From the NCBI RefSeq assembly GCF_035685805.1, contig NZ_DASSAB010000039.1, positions 1 to 64,000 on the forward strand: a stretch of 64,000 nt of DNA, written 5' to 3'. The position numbers were made by a program, and so were the translations under genes. The notes beneath the pieces are model-generated. The model saw only the letters and a list, made by a program, of their open reading frames with translations, searched no databases and was not told where the DNA came from. Every line of letters starts with the position of its first letter. Within the stretch, counting starts at the first letter, position 1. Of the stretch, positions 56,643-64,000 are shown piece after piece. The DNA is from Dyella_A sp035685805 (lineage in GTDB: Bacteria > Pseudomonadota > Gammaproteobacteria > Xanthomonadales > Rhodanobacteraceae).

Positions 56643-56788
56643 GAAGTCCATCTCCCTGTGGCCTCACTCGCTAACATTAGAGTGGTAGTCGAGTAATCAA
56701 ATTAATCTGAATTGCGATCCTATTCTACGCGGCGAGAGTACAGAGGAAAATAAGATTTTTTCGTATGGAACCAAAAGGATGGGAGCCT

Positions 56789-56856
56789 AAACAGGGGTCA
56801 GAGTGTACTTTCACAAGCCTTGCTCTGCGAAAAGTTGCCTCTGACCCTTGCCTTTT
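56789..56856 (+). repeat. 66-bp palindromic repeat, copy B
   Basis: Arms GGGGTCAGAGTGTACTTT and AAAGTTGCCTCTGACCC, with loop CACAAGCCTTGCTCTGCG. It lies about 146 bp upstream of the secreted 337-aa start, the same relation that copy D has to the 198-aa gene. Confidence 0.85.
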
Positions 56857-56940
56857 ATGAACCAGCTGCACTAGGTCACGTCGGAAGTGGACTGGCCCCG
56901 TCCTAGCTGGTCGGCGAAGACCAAGCCACTGCTCTTCTCA

Positions 56941-57008
56941 AAAACAGGGATCAGAATGCACTTTCACAAGGCTTGCTTTGCAAAAAGTCGACTCTGCCCC
57001 AGGTTTTT
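56941..57008 (+). repeat. 66-bp palindromic repeat, copy C
   Basis: Arms GGGATCAGAATGCACTTT and AAAAGTCGACTCTGCCCC, with loop CACAAGGCTTGCTTTGCA. It lies 39 bp from the stop of the 198-aa gene, as copy A does (62 bp) for the 337-aa gene. Confidence 0.85.
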
Positions 57009-57047
57009 CGGAAAACACCCATCGCGCCCCAGGCTTGGCACGCGAAA

Positions 57048-57644
57048 TCAGTACATTTCCTTCTGCGGATACTGCCACCCGGTCAGCGCAAGGAACTGCT
57101 CGCCGATCGTGCGGACGGGGCCGGATTCGGGTGTCCAACGGGTAACCACGCGGTACTGGGCAGTGACTCCTTCGACGATCCACTGGGAACCGTCCGCCCC
57201 CGAAACATGATCGCTTGGCGGGATATCCCAGAAGCCGTTGGCCCGGATGAATGCCTCGAACCGCGCGCAGGCCTTCGGTGTGATCTCCAGAATTTTCCTT
57301 CGATACACCTTGCCCGGCGCGTATCCGCCCGCGCCATCGAGCTCGATAGCGTGGAGCGCACAGCGCGTCGAGGTCATGGCAACCCGCACGGCCACCGGAT
57401 GATGGAAGGTACGAAGCCAGGTGAATCGATACGTGCGACTGCCGGGGACAGGTGTCAGAGCCGGCTCGGACATGGCCTCAAGCTGCCTCGAGTACCAACG
57501 GTTCTCGAAGCCGTCCGATTGGGGCGAAGCGGGATTGAGTGCACCGCCCGGGAAGTAGCGCTTCTGCCCGTCCATCACCACCGCACAGATGGAAACCACG
57601 AGCAGGATGATGGTGATCGAGAACGTCGCGGAGACTTTAGGCAT
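57048..57644 (-). CDS. membrane-anchored or secreted hypothetical protein
   Basis: A 198-aa protein starting MPKVSATFSITIILLVVSICAV, one N-terminal hydrophobic segment (about 6-25) that may be a signal anchor. The rest has alternating strands and conserved-looking aromatics (RTYRFTWLRTFHHPVAVRV, GGYAPGKVYRRKILEITPKACARFEAFIRANGFWDIP, GSQWIVEGVTAQYRVVTRW). It resembles hypothetical proteins of Xanthomonadaceae from memory only; no function can be given. It is bracketed by repeat copies C and D. Confidence 0.7.
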   Translation of the reverse strand: MPKVSATFSITIILLVVSICAVVMDGQKRYFPGGALNPASPQSDGFENRWYSRQLEAMSEPALTPVPGSRTYRFTWLRTFHHPVAVRVAMTSTRCALHAIELDGAGGYAPGKVYRRKILEITPKACARFEAFIRANGFWDIPPSDHVSGADGSQWIVEGVTAQYRVVTRWTPESGPVRTIGEQFLALTGWQYPQKEMY

Positions 57645-57776
57645 GTTGAGCGCCGAAGGATGAGTCAGATCGTGCTTCCATAAATCGCAGGCATGAAGAT
57701 CGATGCTGCCCCTGCGATTCCTCGTGCAGGTTAGCGCTGTCCCGGCGGCGGCTCAGGCCAACGCCCCACCACGCCG

Positions 57777-57846
57777 TAAAAAACAGGGGTCAGAGTGCAC
57801 TTTCACAAGGCTTGCTCTGCGAAAAGTGGACTCTGACCCCTATTTT
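57777..57846 (+). repeat. 66-bp palindromic repeat, copy D
   Basis: The most regular copy: arms GGGGTCAGAGTGCACTTT and AAAAGTGGACTCTGACCCC with loop CACAAGGCTTGCTCTGCG. The arms form an inverted repeat with 17 of 19 bases paired. It lies 132 bp before the start of the 198-aa gene. Confidence 0.9.
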
Positions 57847-57915
57847 GCCGCTACCGTGGAGAAGCGTCGAGGCGATCCGGCGGAATCGAGATGCTTGGTG
57901 CTGATAGCTTTGAGA

Positions 57916-57948
57916 TAAGAAAAGTCTCCTCTGATCCGTGCCTTTTTC
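57916..57948 (+). repeat. partial right arm of the palindromic repeat
   Basis: TAAGAAAAGTCTCCTCTGAT then CCGTGCCTTTTTC resembles the right arm of copy B (AAAAGTTGCCTCTGACCCTTGCCTTTT). It ends 28 bp before the DUF4145 gene start. Confidence 0.5.
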
Positions 57949-57976
57949 TCCGACCCAATTACCCAGTACATCTCAC

Positions 57977-58828
57977 ATGGTTTATGTTCGGTGCCAGGCT
58001 TACCTAACGCCATCCCCAGATGGATCGCGTGCATTACAAATATTTACGGAGGAACAGGAAGTGCTCACGATCTCATCCTCATGTCCGCGCTGCTTGCAAC
58101 CACATACGACGCTGCAGCTCGCTTATGCCGACCCCGACCGGCCGGGCATTCCGGCTCCCGCTTTCCGCGAGACAGCTTTTAGATGCGCCCACTGCCAGCA
58201 GCTCGTTCTCGTGACGGTTATGACGCCACAGAACCGATATCTCGGACCACTGGATGCGCACGGCAAGCCAGCTCCGAGGGGAGACATCGCGAAGGTTGAC
58301 GGCATCGAGGTTAGGCAAATACTTCCGGAAATGCCGAAGAATAACGCTCCCGAACACTGCCCGGTTCAAGTCTCCAAAGCGTTTCTTGATGGCGCTGCAA
58401 ATCTTGAGCAAGCACGATGGACCGCCGCCGCCTCATGTTACCGCATGTCTATTGACCGCGCGTCGAAACTCCTTTGGCAGGAAAGTTGCCAGGACGACAT
58501 GCCCCACAATCTCTGGAAGCGAATCGAGAAGCTGAGCTCGAAAATTGAGATGCCGAATTCTCTTGTTCGCTGGGCGGAGGTCGTCAAGACGGTAGGGAAC
58601 GAGATGCACGAACTTGACGACGTTAGCGAAGAAGACGCGCGAGATGCAGCGCACTTTGCGGAGGTTTTCTTGACTTACATGTACACGCTTCCGGAGCGCC
58701 TTGCGCAGTTTCGCGCGCGACGAACACCGCCAGTCGCGGAAGCGCAGAATCTACTTGGGGAACTGAAAAACATGACGGGGGCGCAGATGTCCGCTTTCGT
58801 GACTAAGGTTGAAAGCGGTCACCCGTGA
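57977..58828 (+). CDS. DUF4145 protein with N-terminal zinc ribbon
   Basis: A 283-aa protein. The start at 57977 (MVYVRCQAYLTP) is preferred to 57938, whose extra residues look non-protein. A zinc ribbon has Cys36, Cys39, Cys70 and Cys73 (CPRC...CAHC). The C-terminal DUF4145 domain (about 130-255) includes FLDGAANLEQARWTAAASCYRMSIDRASKLLW and WAEVVKTVGNEMHELDDVS. DUF4145 belongs to the HEPN superfamily as I recall it; here the R-x4-6-H pair is K-x6-H, so RNase activity is uncertain. DUF4145 genes often accompany restriction and defence genes. It may belong with the HEPN pair downstream. Confidence 0.8.
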   Translation: MVYVRCQAYLTPSPDGSRALQIFTEEQEVLTISSSCPRCLQPHTTLQLAYADPDRPGIPAPAFRETAFRCAHCQQLVLVTVMTPQNRYLGPLDAHGKPAPRGDIAKVDGIEVRQILPEMPKNNAPEHCPVQVSKAFLDGAANLEQARWTAAASCYRMSIDRASKLLWQESCQDDMPHNLWKRIEKLSSKIEMPNSLVRWAEVVKTVGNEMHELDDVSEEDARDAAHFAEVFLTYMYTLPERLAQFRARRTPPVAEAQNLLGELKNMTGAQMSAFVTKVESGHP

Positions 58829-58858
58829 TAAGGCCCGAGTGTTGGCATCGAAAATAGC

Positions 58859-58879
58859 ACCCGCATCATGCCGGCGGGT
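58859..58879 (+). terminator. weak hairpin after the DUF4145 gene
   Basis: ACCCGC pairs with GCGGGT across a nine-base loop, 30 bp after the stop codon. There is no T-run, so this is at best a weak terminator signal. Confidence 0.3.
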
Positions 58880-59091
58880 CAAATCGCTGATCTCCGAAAA
58901 CATGAGAAGTAGGGAAGCCATGAGCAAGACGTTTTAGATATCTCGCACGCACAAACATGGGGCACGCGGCACCGGACGCATAGATTACAATTAACTATGA
59001 AAAGTAGCGACTTGAAAAGTCGGCTCTACGCCCTCGCCGCCGTGCCAAGGGCCTTCAACATCACGAAACTAAGCTTAAGGAGAAGAAGTTC

Positions 59092-59766
59092 ATGTCTGAC
59101 GAAGCAACAGTCACTGCATCTCCGGAAAAGGCATCTCGCCGAAAGATCCCTGGCGGGCTTCCTTATACAACCAGTCACGGCGTCCTTAAGCGTGTCATGG
59201 AGAAAATCCCTCATTCCGAGAAGCCATCGGTATTTAACACTGACTTTCTGGCGACGGTCATGGAAGCATCGGGAGGCGCGGCCCGCCCAGTCCCTCCCAT
59301 CCTAAAGGCGGTTGGCTTCCTCAATCAGTCGGGGACGCCTACAGAGCTTTACTCCCAGTTCCAGACGGAGAACGGCCGAGCTGGTGCGGCGGTTCAGGCC
59401 CTTAAAAATGGCTTCGCCGAAGTATTTCGCCGCAATCAATACGCTCATCGTGCCGACGAGCCAACGCTGACTGATATCATCGTAGCAGTCACAGGGCTAC
59501 CAAAAAGGGACCCTGTGGTGCGTTACATTCTTAATACCTTTCAGGTATTTCAGGACTTCGGAAAGGGTTTTCGCGAAGATCAAACGAGCACTGACAAGGA
59601 AGTCGATCAAAAAAACCTCGAAATTTCCTCTACCACATCGGCAGTCGGGCCGCCGATGAAGCACATGCAGCTAGCCTACAACATTAACGTCATTCTTCCC
59701 GAGACTACTAATGTAGAAGTCTACAATGCAATTTTTCGCAGCCTTAAAGCGAACCTCCTTACATGA
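59092..59766 (+). CDS. DUF5343 family protein
   Basis: A 224-aa protein beginning MSDEATVTASPEKASRRK, with AAGGAGAAG six bases upstream. The domain GLPYTTSHGVLKRVMEKIP (about 21-39) through VGFLNQSGTPTELYSQFQTENG (about 75-96) to KNGFAEVFRRNQ is the DUF5343 pattern, a helical and winged-helix-like domain. The end MKHMQLAYNINVILPETTNVEVYNAIFRSL is the usual C-terminal extension. The stop overlaps the HEPN gene start by 4 bp. Function unknown; repeated association with HEPN partners would suggest a sensor or antitoxin role. AT-richer than flanking genes. Confidence 0.82.
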   Translation: MSDEATVTASPEKASRRKIPGGLPYTTSHGVLKRVMEKIPHSEKPSVFNTDFLATVMEASGGAARPVPPILKAVGFLNQSGTPTELYSQFQTENGRAGAAVQALKNGFAEVFRRNQYAHRADEPTLTDIIVAVTGLPKRDPVVRYILNTFQVFQDFGKGFREDQTSTDKEVDQKNLEISSTTSAVGPPMKHMQLAYNINVILPETTNVEVYNAIFRSLKANLLT

Positions 59767-60353
59767 ACGCGCATACGATTGAATTATTTATCTTGAAGTG
59801 TGCCGTCGTTCAGTCAGGAGTTGATGCTGAGAATATCTCAGCCAACCCAGGGCTCACACGAGATATGGGCGACTGGGGTGACGACCTCGAGCCCTACATC
59901 AGGCAGTTTGAAATAACGAATCGTCAAAATGCGGTGAAAATGTCTCATTATTACGAGATATTTTATCTATTAGAGAACGACATCAGACGCTTAATAACTG
60001 AAACAATGGAGGCCGCGCACGGTAAGGATTGGTGGAATACACGAGTCCCCCAGGGTGTGTTGGACGAGGTCAAAAAGAATCAGTCACGTGAGGCGCAGGC
60101 AGCAGTAACCACGCGATCCGACGACAAAATTGACTACACCACTTTTGGCCAGCTCGGGGATATCATTCGCGAAAACTGGAGCGATTTTGCCGGCATGTTA
60201 AGTAATCCGTCAGCAGTGGCGCGCGTCCTCTCAGGCCTAAATATGCTGCGCGGTACAATTGCCCACTGCGGCGTACTTGCCGATGACGAGGTTGATCGGC
60301 TGAAACTGGCCATCCGCGATTGGTTCCGCGTGTTGGAAGGGCCTAAACGTTAA
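59763..60353 (+). CDS. Swt1-type HEPN protein, putative RNase
   Basis: A 196-aa protein coupled to the DUF5343 gene by an ATGA overlap. Its helical domain (about 60-190) has YYEIFYLLENDIRRLITETM and a final LNMLRGTIAHCGVLADDEVDRL. Arg163 and His168 form an R-x4-H pair, the catalytic signature of HEPN ribonucleases, in the position used by Swt1-type members. HEPN proteins act in toxin-antitoxin, abortive infection and RNA-processing systems. Here the toxin role is inferred from the R-x4-H motif and the paired gene; no antitoxin is recognised other than the possible role of DUF5343. Confidence 0.82.
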   Translation: MNAHTIELFILKCAVVQSGVDAENISANPGLTRDMGDWGDDLEPYIRQFEITNRQNAVKMSHYYEIFYLLENDIRRLITETMEAAHGKDWWNTRVPQGVLDEVKKNQSREAQAAVTTRSDDKIDYTTFGQLGDIIRENWSDFAGMLSNPSAVARVLSGLNMLRGTIAHCGVLADDEVDRLKLAIRDWFRVLEGPKR

Positions 60354-60366
60354 CGTGGTGCAACGA

Positions 60367-60385
60367 GAAAAGGCGGGAGCTTTTC
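60367..60385 (+). terminator. weak hairpin after the HEPN gene
   Basis: GAAAAG pairs with CTTTTC around a seven-base loop, 14 bp after the stop codon, with a CTCTA tail rather than a T-run. It may help end the DUF5343-HEPN transcript. Confidence 0.35.
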
Positions 60386-60617
60386 CTCTAAGGACACAGC
60401 CTTTTCGCATGGTTTTGCGCTTTTCCTATAGTGCCAGGAACAACCAGAGCTCCGGATCGTTCTGAGGGTCGCTACGGGACAAGTGCGAAAGCCGAGCATT
60501 CGCCAGCCCGATGCTGAGGCCCGCCCACCCCATCCCCCATCCCACTCACCCCAAACCGCTTGCTCCGCCCCACCCCACCCGCGACCCTGCGCCCACTGTC
60601 ACAGGGAGCGTCCATCC

Positions 60618-62585
60618 ATGCGTGGTTCCACCTTCATCCTCGCCGCCGCCGTCACCGCCATACTCGGTGGCTGTTCCCGCCCGGCTCCGGTCGACGTACC
60701 GCCGCTGGATGCCGCAGCGCATGCGTTCCAATGGAGCGCTTGGGGCGGCGATGCGGGCGGCAGCCGGTTTGCGCCGTTGAAGCAGATCACGCCTGCCAAC
60801 GTGGCGGGGCTGCAGCCGGCGTGGACGTTCCATACCGGAGCGCTGGGCAAGGGTTGGGAGTCGGGGGAGAAGCTCACGTTCGAGGCGACGCCGCTGTTCG
60901 TGGACGGCACGCTGTACTTCAGCACCGCCACCGGCCAGGTGTTTGCGCTGGACGCGGCCAGGGGCAAGGAGCGCTGGCGTCATGACGCGCAGCTCGATGC
61001 GACGGAGAGCTACTCGGAACTGGCCTCGCGCGGGGTGAGTTACTGGCGCGATCCGCAGGCGGCGGCGGGCAGCCCTTGCGCAGCACGCATCTTCACCGGC
61101 ACGGCGGATGCGCGGCTGATCGCGCTGGATGCCGCCACCGGCAAGCCGTGCGAGGGCTTTGGCGAGCATGGCGAGCTGCATCTGTCCGCGCACCTGCTGC
61201 GCGACTCGTACAAGGGCGACTACGAGTTCACTTCGCCGCCGGTGATCGACGGCGACACGCTGATCCTGGGCTCGTCGATCGGCGACAACTATTCGGCGGC
61301 CAATGCGCTGGGCGTGGTGCGCGCGTTCGATGCGCGCAGCGGCGCGGCGCGCTGGCACTGGAACCCGATGCAGGGCACGCCGGACGCAGGCGACGGGGAT
61401 GCCACGCCCTACCCCACTTCCAACGGGGCGGCGAATGCCTGGGGCGTGCTCTCGGTGGATGCGACGCGGCACCTGGTGTTCATCCCCACCGGCTCGGCCA
61501 GCCCGGATCCTTACGGCGGCGAGCGCGCCGGCGACAACCACTGGGCCAACTCGCTGGTGGCGCTGGATACGGCCACGGGAAAGATTGTGTGGGCTCGCCA
61601 GCTGGTGCATCACGACGTGTGGGACTACGACCTGGCCGCGCAGCCGATGCTCATCGACCTCAAGCGCGACGGGCAGAGCATCCCGGCGGTGGTCCAGCTG
61701 ACCAAGACCGGCCAGGTGTTTGTGTTTCGCCGCGACGACGGCACGCCGCTGTTCGATATCACCGAGAAGCCGGTGCCGCAGGACGGCGCACCGGGCGAGA
61801 AGCTCTCGCCGACGCAGCCGTTCTCGGCCCTTCCCTCGCTGGTGCGCAGCGGCAAGGTGACGCCGGACGACGCGCACGGCCTCACCTTCTGGGACCGCAA
61901 CCGCTGCCGCGCGCTGATCGGTTCGCTCAAGAGCGAGGGCATCTTCACTCCGCCCAGCCTGCAGGGAACGATCGAGATGCCCAGCTACGCCGGCGGCGTG
62001 AACTGGGGCTCCGGCGCCTGGGACCCGGCCACGCAGACGATGGTGACCAACGTCAACGACCTGCCGATGCAGGTGCAGTTGCTGCCGCGCGAGGAGTGGG
62101 AGCGCCAGGTGAAAGCCGGCGGCGAGAAGCACTGGGAATACGCCGCCATGAAGCACACGCCGTACGGCATGCGCCGGCGCGTGCTGCGGTCGCCGCTGGG
62201 TGCGCCGTGCATAGCCACGCCGTGGGGGAAGGTGGTGGCGCTGAACCTGTCCACCGGCAGGGTCGATTGGTCGATTCCGCTGGGCACCGGCAAGCACAAG
62301 GCGCCGTGGCCGATCTCGATCAAGGGCATGCCGGGCATGGGCGGGCCGCTGATGACGGCGAGCGGGCTGGTGTTTATCGGGGCGGCGTCGGATGGCTACT
62401 TCCGTGCGCTGGACCGGGCCACGGGCAAGGAGCTGTGGCGCGCGGAGTTGCCGGCACCGGGGATGGCCACGCCGATGACGTATGCGGTGGGCAGCCGGCA
62501 GTACGTGGTGATCGCGGCCGGCGGGCACGGCAAGCTGGATACGCAGATTGGCGATGCGCTGGTGGCGTTCAAGTTGCCAGAGTGA
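60618..62585 (+). CDS. PQQ-dependent dehydrogenase, lipoprotein
   Basis: A 655-aa quinoprotein with lipobox LGGC (about Cys19) and the eight-bladed propeller of PQQ enzymes. Blades include RGKERWRHD, ATGKIVWARQLVHHDVWDYDLAAQPMLIDL (a segment typical of membrane glucose dehydrogenase) and RATGKELWRAELPAPGMATPMTY near the end. Unlike Gcd it has no five-helix N-terminal membrane domain. It oxidises sugars or alcohols at the periplasmic face and passes electrons to the quinone pool, directly or via an unidentified partner. No PQQ synthesis genes are near. Confidence 0.88.
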   Translation: MRGSTFILAAAVTAILGGCSRPAPVDVPPLDAAAHAFQWSAWGGDAGGSRFAPLKQITPANVAGLQPAWTFHTGALGKGWESGEKLTFEATPLFVDGTLYFSTATGQVFALDAARGKERWRHDAQLDATESYSELASRGVSYWRDPQAAAGSPCAARIFTGTADARLIALDAATGKPCEGFGEHGELHLSAHLLRDSYKGDYEFTSPPVIDGDTLILGSSIGDNYSAANALGVVRAFDARSGAARWHWNPMQGTPDAGDGDATPYPTSNGAANAWGVLSVDATRHLVFIPTGSASPDPYGGERAGDNHWANSLVALDTATGKIVWARQLVHHDVWDYDLAAQPMLIDLKRDGQSIPAVVQLTKTGQVFVFRRDDGTPLFDITEKPVPQDGAPGEKLSPTQPFSALPSLVRSGKVTPDDAHGLTFWDRNRCRALIGSLKSEGIFTPPSLQGTIEMPSYAGGVNWGSGAWDPATQTMVTNVNDLPMQVQLLPREEWERQVKAGGEKHWEYAAMKHTPYGMRRRVLRSPLGAPCIATPWGKVVALNLSTGRVDWSIPLGTGKHKAPWPISIKGMPGMGGPLMTASGLVFIGAASDGYFRALDRATGKELWRAELPAPGMATPMTYAVGSRQYVVIAAGGHGKLDTQIGDALVAFKLPE

Positions 62586-62693
62586 GGTCGAGTGACGGCC
62601 TCCGTTGTGCGATTTGCCCGATGAAGTCCAGGGCCGAGCCGAGGCCATCGGACACGAGATCCGCACTGTGTGCCGGGTGCTAGGTTAGCCGGA
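62586..62693. other. short intergenic spacer
   Basis: The space after the dehydrogenase stop holds no gene I can support. It lies between a plus-strand and a minus-strand gene, so transcripts converge here. No clear hairpin is visible. Confidence 0.3.
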
Positions 62694-63131
62694 TCAGTCC
62701 CTACAGCCGTGCTCTCTAATAAGCCGACTCCGTTCGTCCACCTGCCGGCTAGCCGACAGGTCGGGGCCAACTTGAACGTCGAGTGCGAGATATCGGCAAA
62801 GCGTTTGCCTGTTCAGCAGCCTTTGTTGCACGGGGTGAGTTGGTAAGTCGGGTTTGACGAGCCGAGTGCGTGAACAGGGCGCTGTCTGGACCCATGGGCC
62901 GGTTTCAGCCATGCAGAGATAGCCAGCCACGGGGGCAAGCCCATCGATTCCGCCAGGCCTTGCGGGCTGTGGTGGATTCGGTTCGCTCAAGAGGTGAGAC
63001 GCCGCGGTGGAAAGCGCAGGCTCTGATACCCCGGGTGGCGCTGCCTGCCTTCCCGTAGGCAGCGAACGTTGGGCCATGGCTCCATGGGAAGTCATCGCAA
63101 GCAGACCGGTTGCTAGAAAAATGCTTTTCAA
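62694..63131 (-). CDS. possible small secreted protein, TTG start
   Basis: A 145-aa frame. From TTG at 63131 it reads LKSIFLATGLLAMTSHGAMAQ, a convincing signal peptide with AMA-Q cleavage; the formal ATG further upstream (63188) leads into residues unlike a signal. The rest is Pro/Ala/Gln-rich with few recognisable features (PGGIDGLAPVAGYLCMAETG; two Cys-containing segments near the end). The function is unknown and the frame may be a decayed gene. Confidence 0.4.
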   Translation of the reverse strand: MKSIFLATGLLAMTSHGAMAQRSLPTGRQAAPPGVSEPALSTAASHLLSEPNPPQPARPGGIDGLAPVAGYLCMAETGPWVQTAPCSRTRLVKPDLPTHPVQQRLLNRQTLCRYLALDVQVGPDLSASRQVDERSRLIREHGCRD

Positions 63132-63395
63132 AATGAGTCCGTCCCGCCCGGCTTTATCACTCTTATCGCATCGACGTTTTTGATCCAACCGATGCTGCTT
63201 TGGCAGCCGTACTGTACGGGCTTACTGCGCCGCGCTGGGCTGTGGGAACCAGACTCCACATGCCAGCCGCAGCACCGAAACTGCGCATCCCCTGAAGTGA
63301 GGGTTGCTGTTGGCAGGCCGCAACGGCCGCCCTCGGGTTCGCTGCACCGCCGAAACCACGTAGCATTCGCAGGCGCATCCTTGCTGGAGCCCCGC
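63132..63395. other. intergenic region before the NAD synthetase gene
   Basis: About 265 bp, divergent between the doubtful secreted frame and nadE. It contains CCGTACTGTACGG near 63208, a 13-bp near-palindrome, and ends with the GGAG ribosome binding site of nadE. No promoter consensus is clear. Confidence 0.35.
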
Positions 63396-64000
63396 ATGCC
63401 GTCCGATTTCCACTCGCCCTACCGCCACGGTTTCGTGCGGCTGGCCGCTGCCGTGCCCACGATGCGGCTGGCCGATCCGGCGTTCAACGCGGAGCGGACG
63501 ATTGCGCAATTGCGCGAGGTGGCGGCGGAAGGCGCGGCGGTGGTGGTGTTTCCGGAGCTGGGGTTGTCCGGCTACAGCATCGACGACCTGGCCCAGCAGG
63601 ATGCCCTGCTCGACGCCAGCCTGGCCGCGCTGGACGCGGTGCGCGAGGCGACCACGCAGCTGCTGCCGCTGGTGTTCGTGGGCCTGCCGCTGCGGGTGGA
63701 GGGCCAGCTGTTCAACGTGGCCGCCGCGCTGCAGGGCGGCGAGCTGCTGGGCGTGGTGCCCAAGCGCTACCTGCCGAACTACCGCGAGTTCTACGAGGGC
63801 CGCCAGTACAGCGCCGCGGGCCAGGCGGTGGCCGACACCGCGGTGGTGCTGGGGCGCGAGGTGCCGTTCGGCAGCGACCTGATCTTTACCGCCGCCGCGC
63901 ACCCGCACCTGCGCGTGCACGCGGAGATCTGCGAGGACATGTGGGTGCCGGTGCCGCCGAGCACCTACGCCGCGCTGGCCGGCGCTACCGTGCTGGTGAA
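63396..64000 (+). CDS. nadE: glutamine-dependent NAD synthetase, 3' part beyond the window
   Basis: Starts at 63396 after GGAG and runs off the edge with 201 codons visible. The visible part is the nitrilase-type glutaminase domain: VRLAAAVPTMRLADPAFNAERTIAQLREV, the catalytic Glu in VVFPELGLSGYSIDD (about 51-65), Lys in VVPKRYLPNYREFYEGRQ (about 122-139) and Cys in HAEICEDMWVP (about 178-188). It fits the large NadE type, where this domain feeds ammonia to the C-terminal synthetase. It makes NAD from deamido-NAD. Confidence 0.92.
   Translation, partial: MPSDFHSPYRHGFVRLAAAVPTMRLADPAFNAERTIAQLREVAAEGAAVVVFPELGLSGYSIDDLAQQDALLDASLAALDAVREATTQLLPLVFVGLPLRVEGQLFNVAAALQGGELLGVVPKRYLPNYREFYEGRQYSAAGQAVADTAVVLGREVPFGSDLIFTAAAHPHLRVHAEICEDMWVPVPPSTYAALAGATVLV

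Noticed and set aside
55501..57846. Integron attC sites
   Set aside because: The palindromes lack the GTTRRRY/RYYYAAC core ends and no integrase is in the window. Only the cassette-like spacing is similar.
58996..59030. Another copy of the palindromic repeat (GAAAAGTCGGCTCTACGCCC)
   Set aside because: Only about 15 bases of the right arm are similar, and the loop and left arm are absent, so a chance match cannot be excluded.

Overview
The window is GC-rich proteobacterial chromosome with dense genes, many 4-bp start/stop overlaps, Ku-type end joining, an alternative complex III with a caa3 oxidase, OprP-like porin, DUF2058 and cytochrome b561 genes. Together these suggest a gammaproteobacterium of the Xanthomonadales, most likely a Rhodanobacteraceae member (Rhodanobacter/Dyella-like). 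This is judged from gene content and protein resemblance only; there is no rRNA or tRNA in the window to confirm it.

Layout. (1) 1-5,001: a stress/maintenance block with a DUF6496 protein, Ku, a Cys-rich protein overlapping ku, several small hydrophilic proteins and a YghA-like short-chain dehydrogenase. (2) 5,099-17,191, all on the minus strand: actABCDEF (alternative complex III), a one-helix 114-aa protein, an SCO copper chaperone, and coxB (with fused cytochrome c), coxA (A2 type), coxC and coxD. This is a complete quinol-to-oxygen module in which every gene overlaps the next. (3) 17,295-28,070: redox/stress regulation, with a DUF1269-like protein, an OmpR-type regulator plus hybrid histidine kinase, an FNR-like regulator without N-terminal cysteines, a SulP transporter, three UspA proteins and an erythromycin-esterase-like protein lacking key catalytic residues. 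Three TTGAT-N4-ATCAA-type boxes lie here, which suggests an anaerobic/low-oxygen regulon. (4) 28,685-40,883: molybdenum block, with paoABC-type aldehyde oxidoreductase, XdhC, a MocA-type cytidylyltransferase, cardiolipin synthase, an MFS transporter, modABC with a ModE operator in front, and modE. (5) 41,075-54,408: housekeeping and mixed genes, including a porin, DUF1697, DUF4105, CHAD, DUF2058, a ClC transporter, a catalase-related protein plus cytochrome b561, a LytS/LytTR two-component pair, an S41-like peptidase and RidA. (6) 54,837-60,353: an AT-richer accessory region with a MAPEG protein, a LytTR gene remnant, two secreted hypothetical proteins each bracketed by directly repeated palindromes of about 66 bp, a DUF4145 protein, and a coupled DUF5343 + Swt1-type HEPN pair that looks like a defence or toxin module. 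(7) 60,618-64,000: a PQQ-dependent dehydrogenase lipoprotein, a doubtful secreted protein, and the start of a glutamine-dependent NAD synthetase cut by the window edge.

How the parts fit: ActABCDEF would oxidise quinol and pass electrons, probably through the cytochrome c domain of CoxB, to the A2-type oxidase, with SCO loading CuA. The FNR-type boxes and the FNR-like regulator suggest that the Usp and esterase-like proteins respond to oxygen or redox state. ModABC supplies molybdate for the Pao-type enzyme, XdhC and MocA mature its cofactor, and ModE closes the regulatory loop. The best candidates for undescribed biology are the repeat-bracketed cassette-like arrangement at 55.3-57.9 kb and the DUF5343-HEPN pair at 59.1-60.4 kb.
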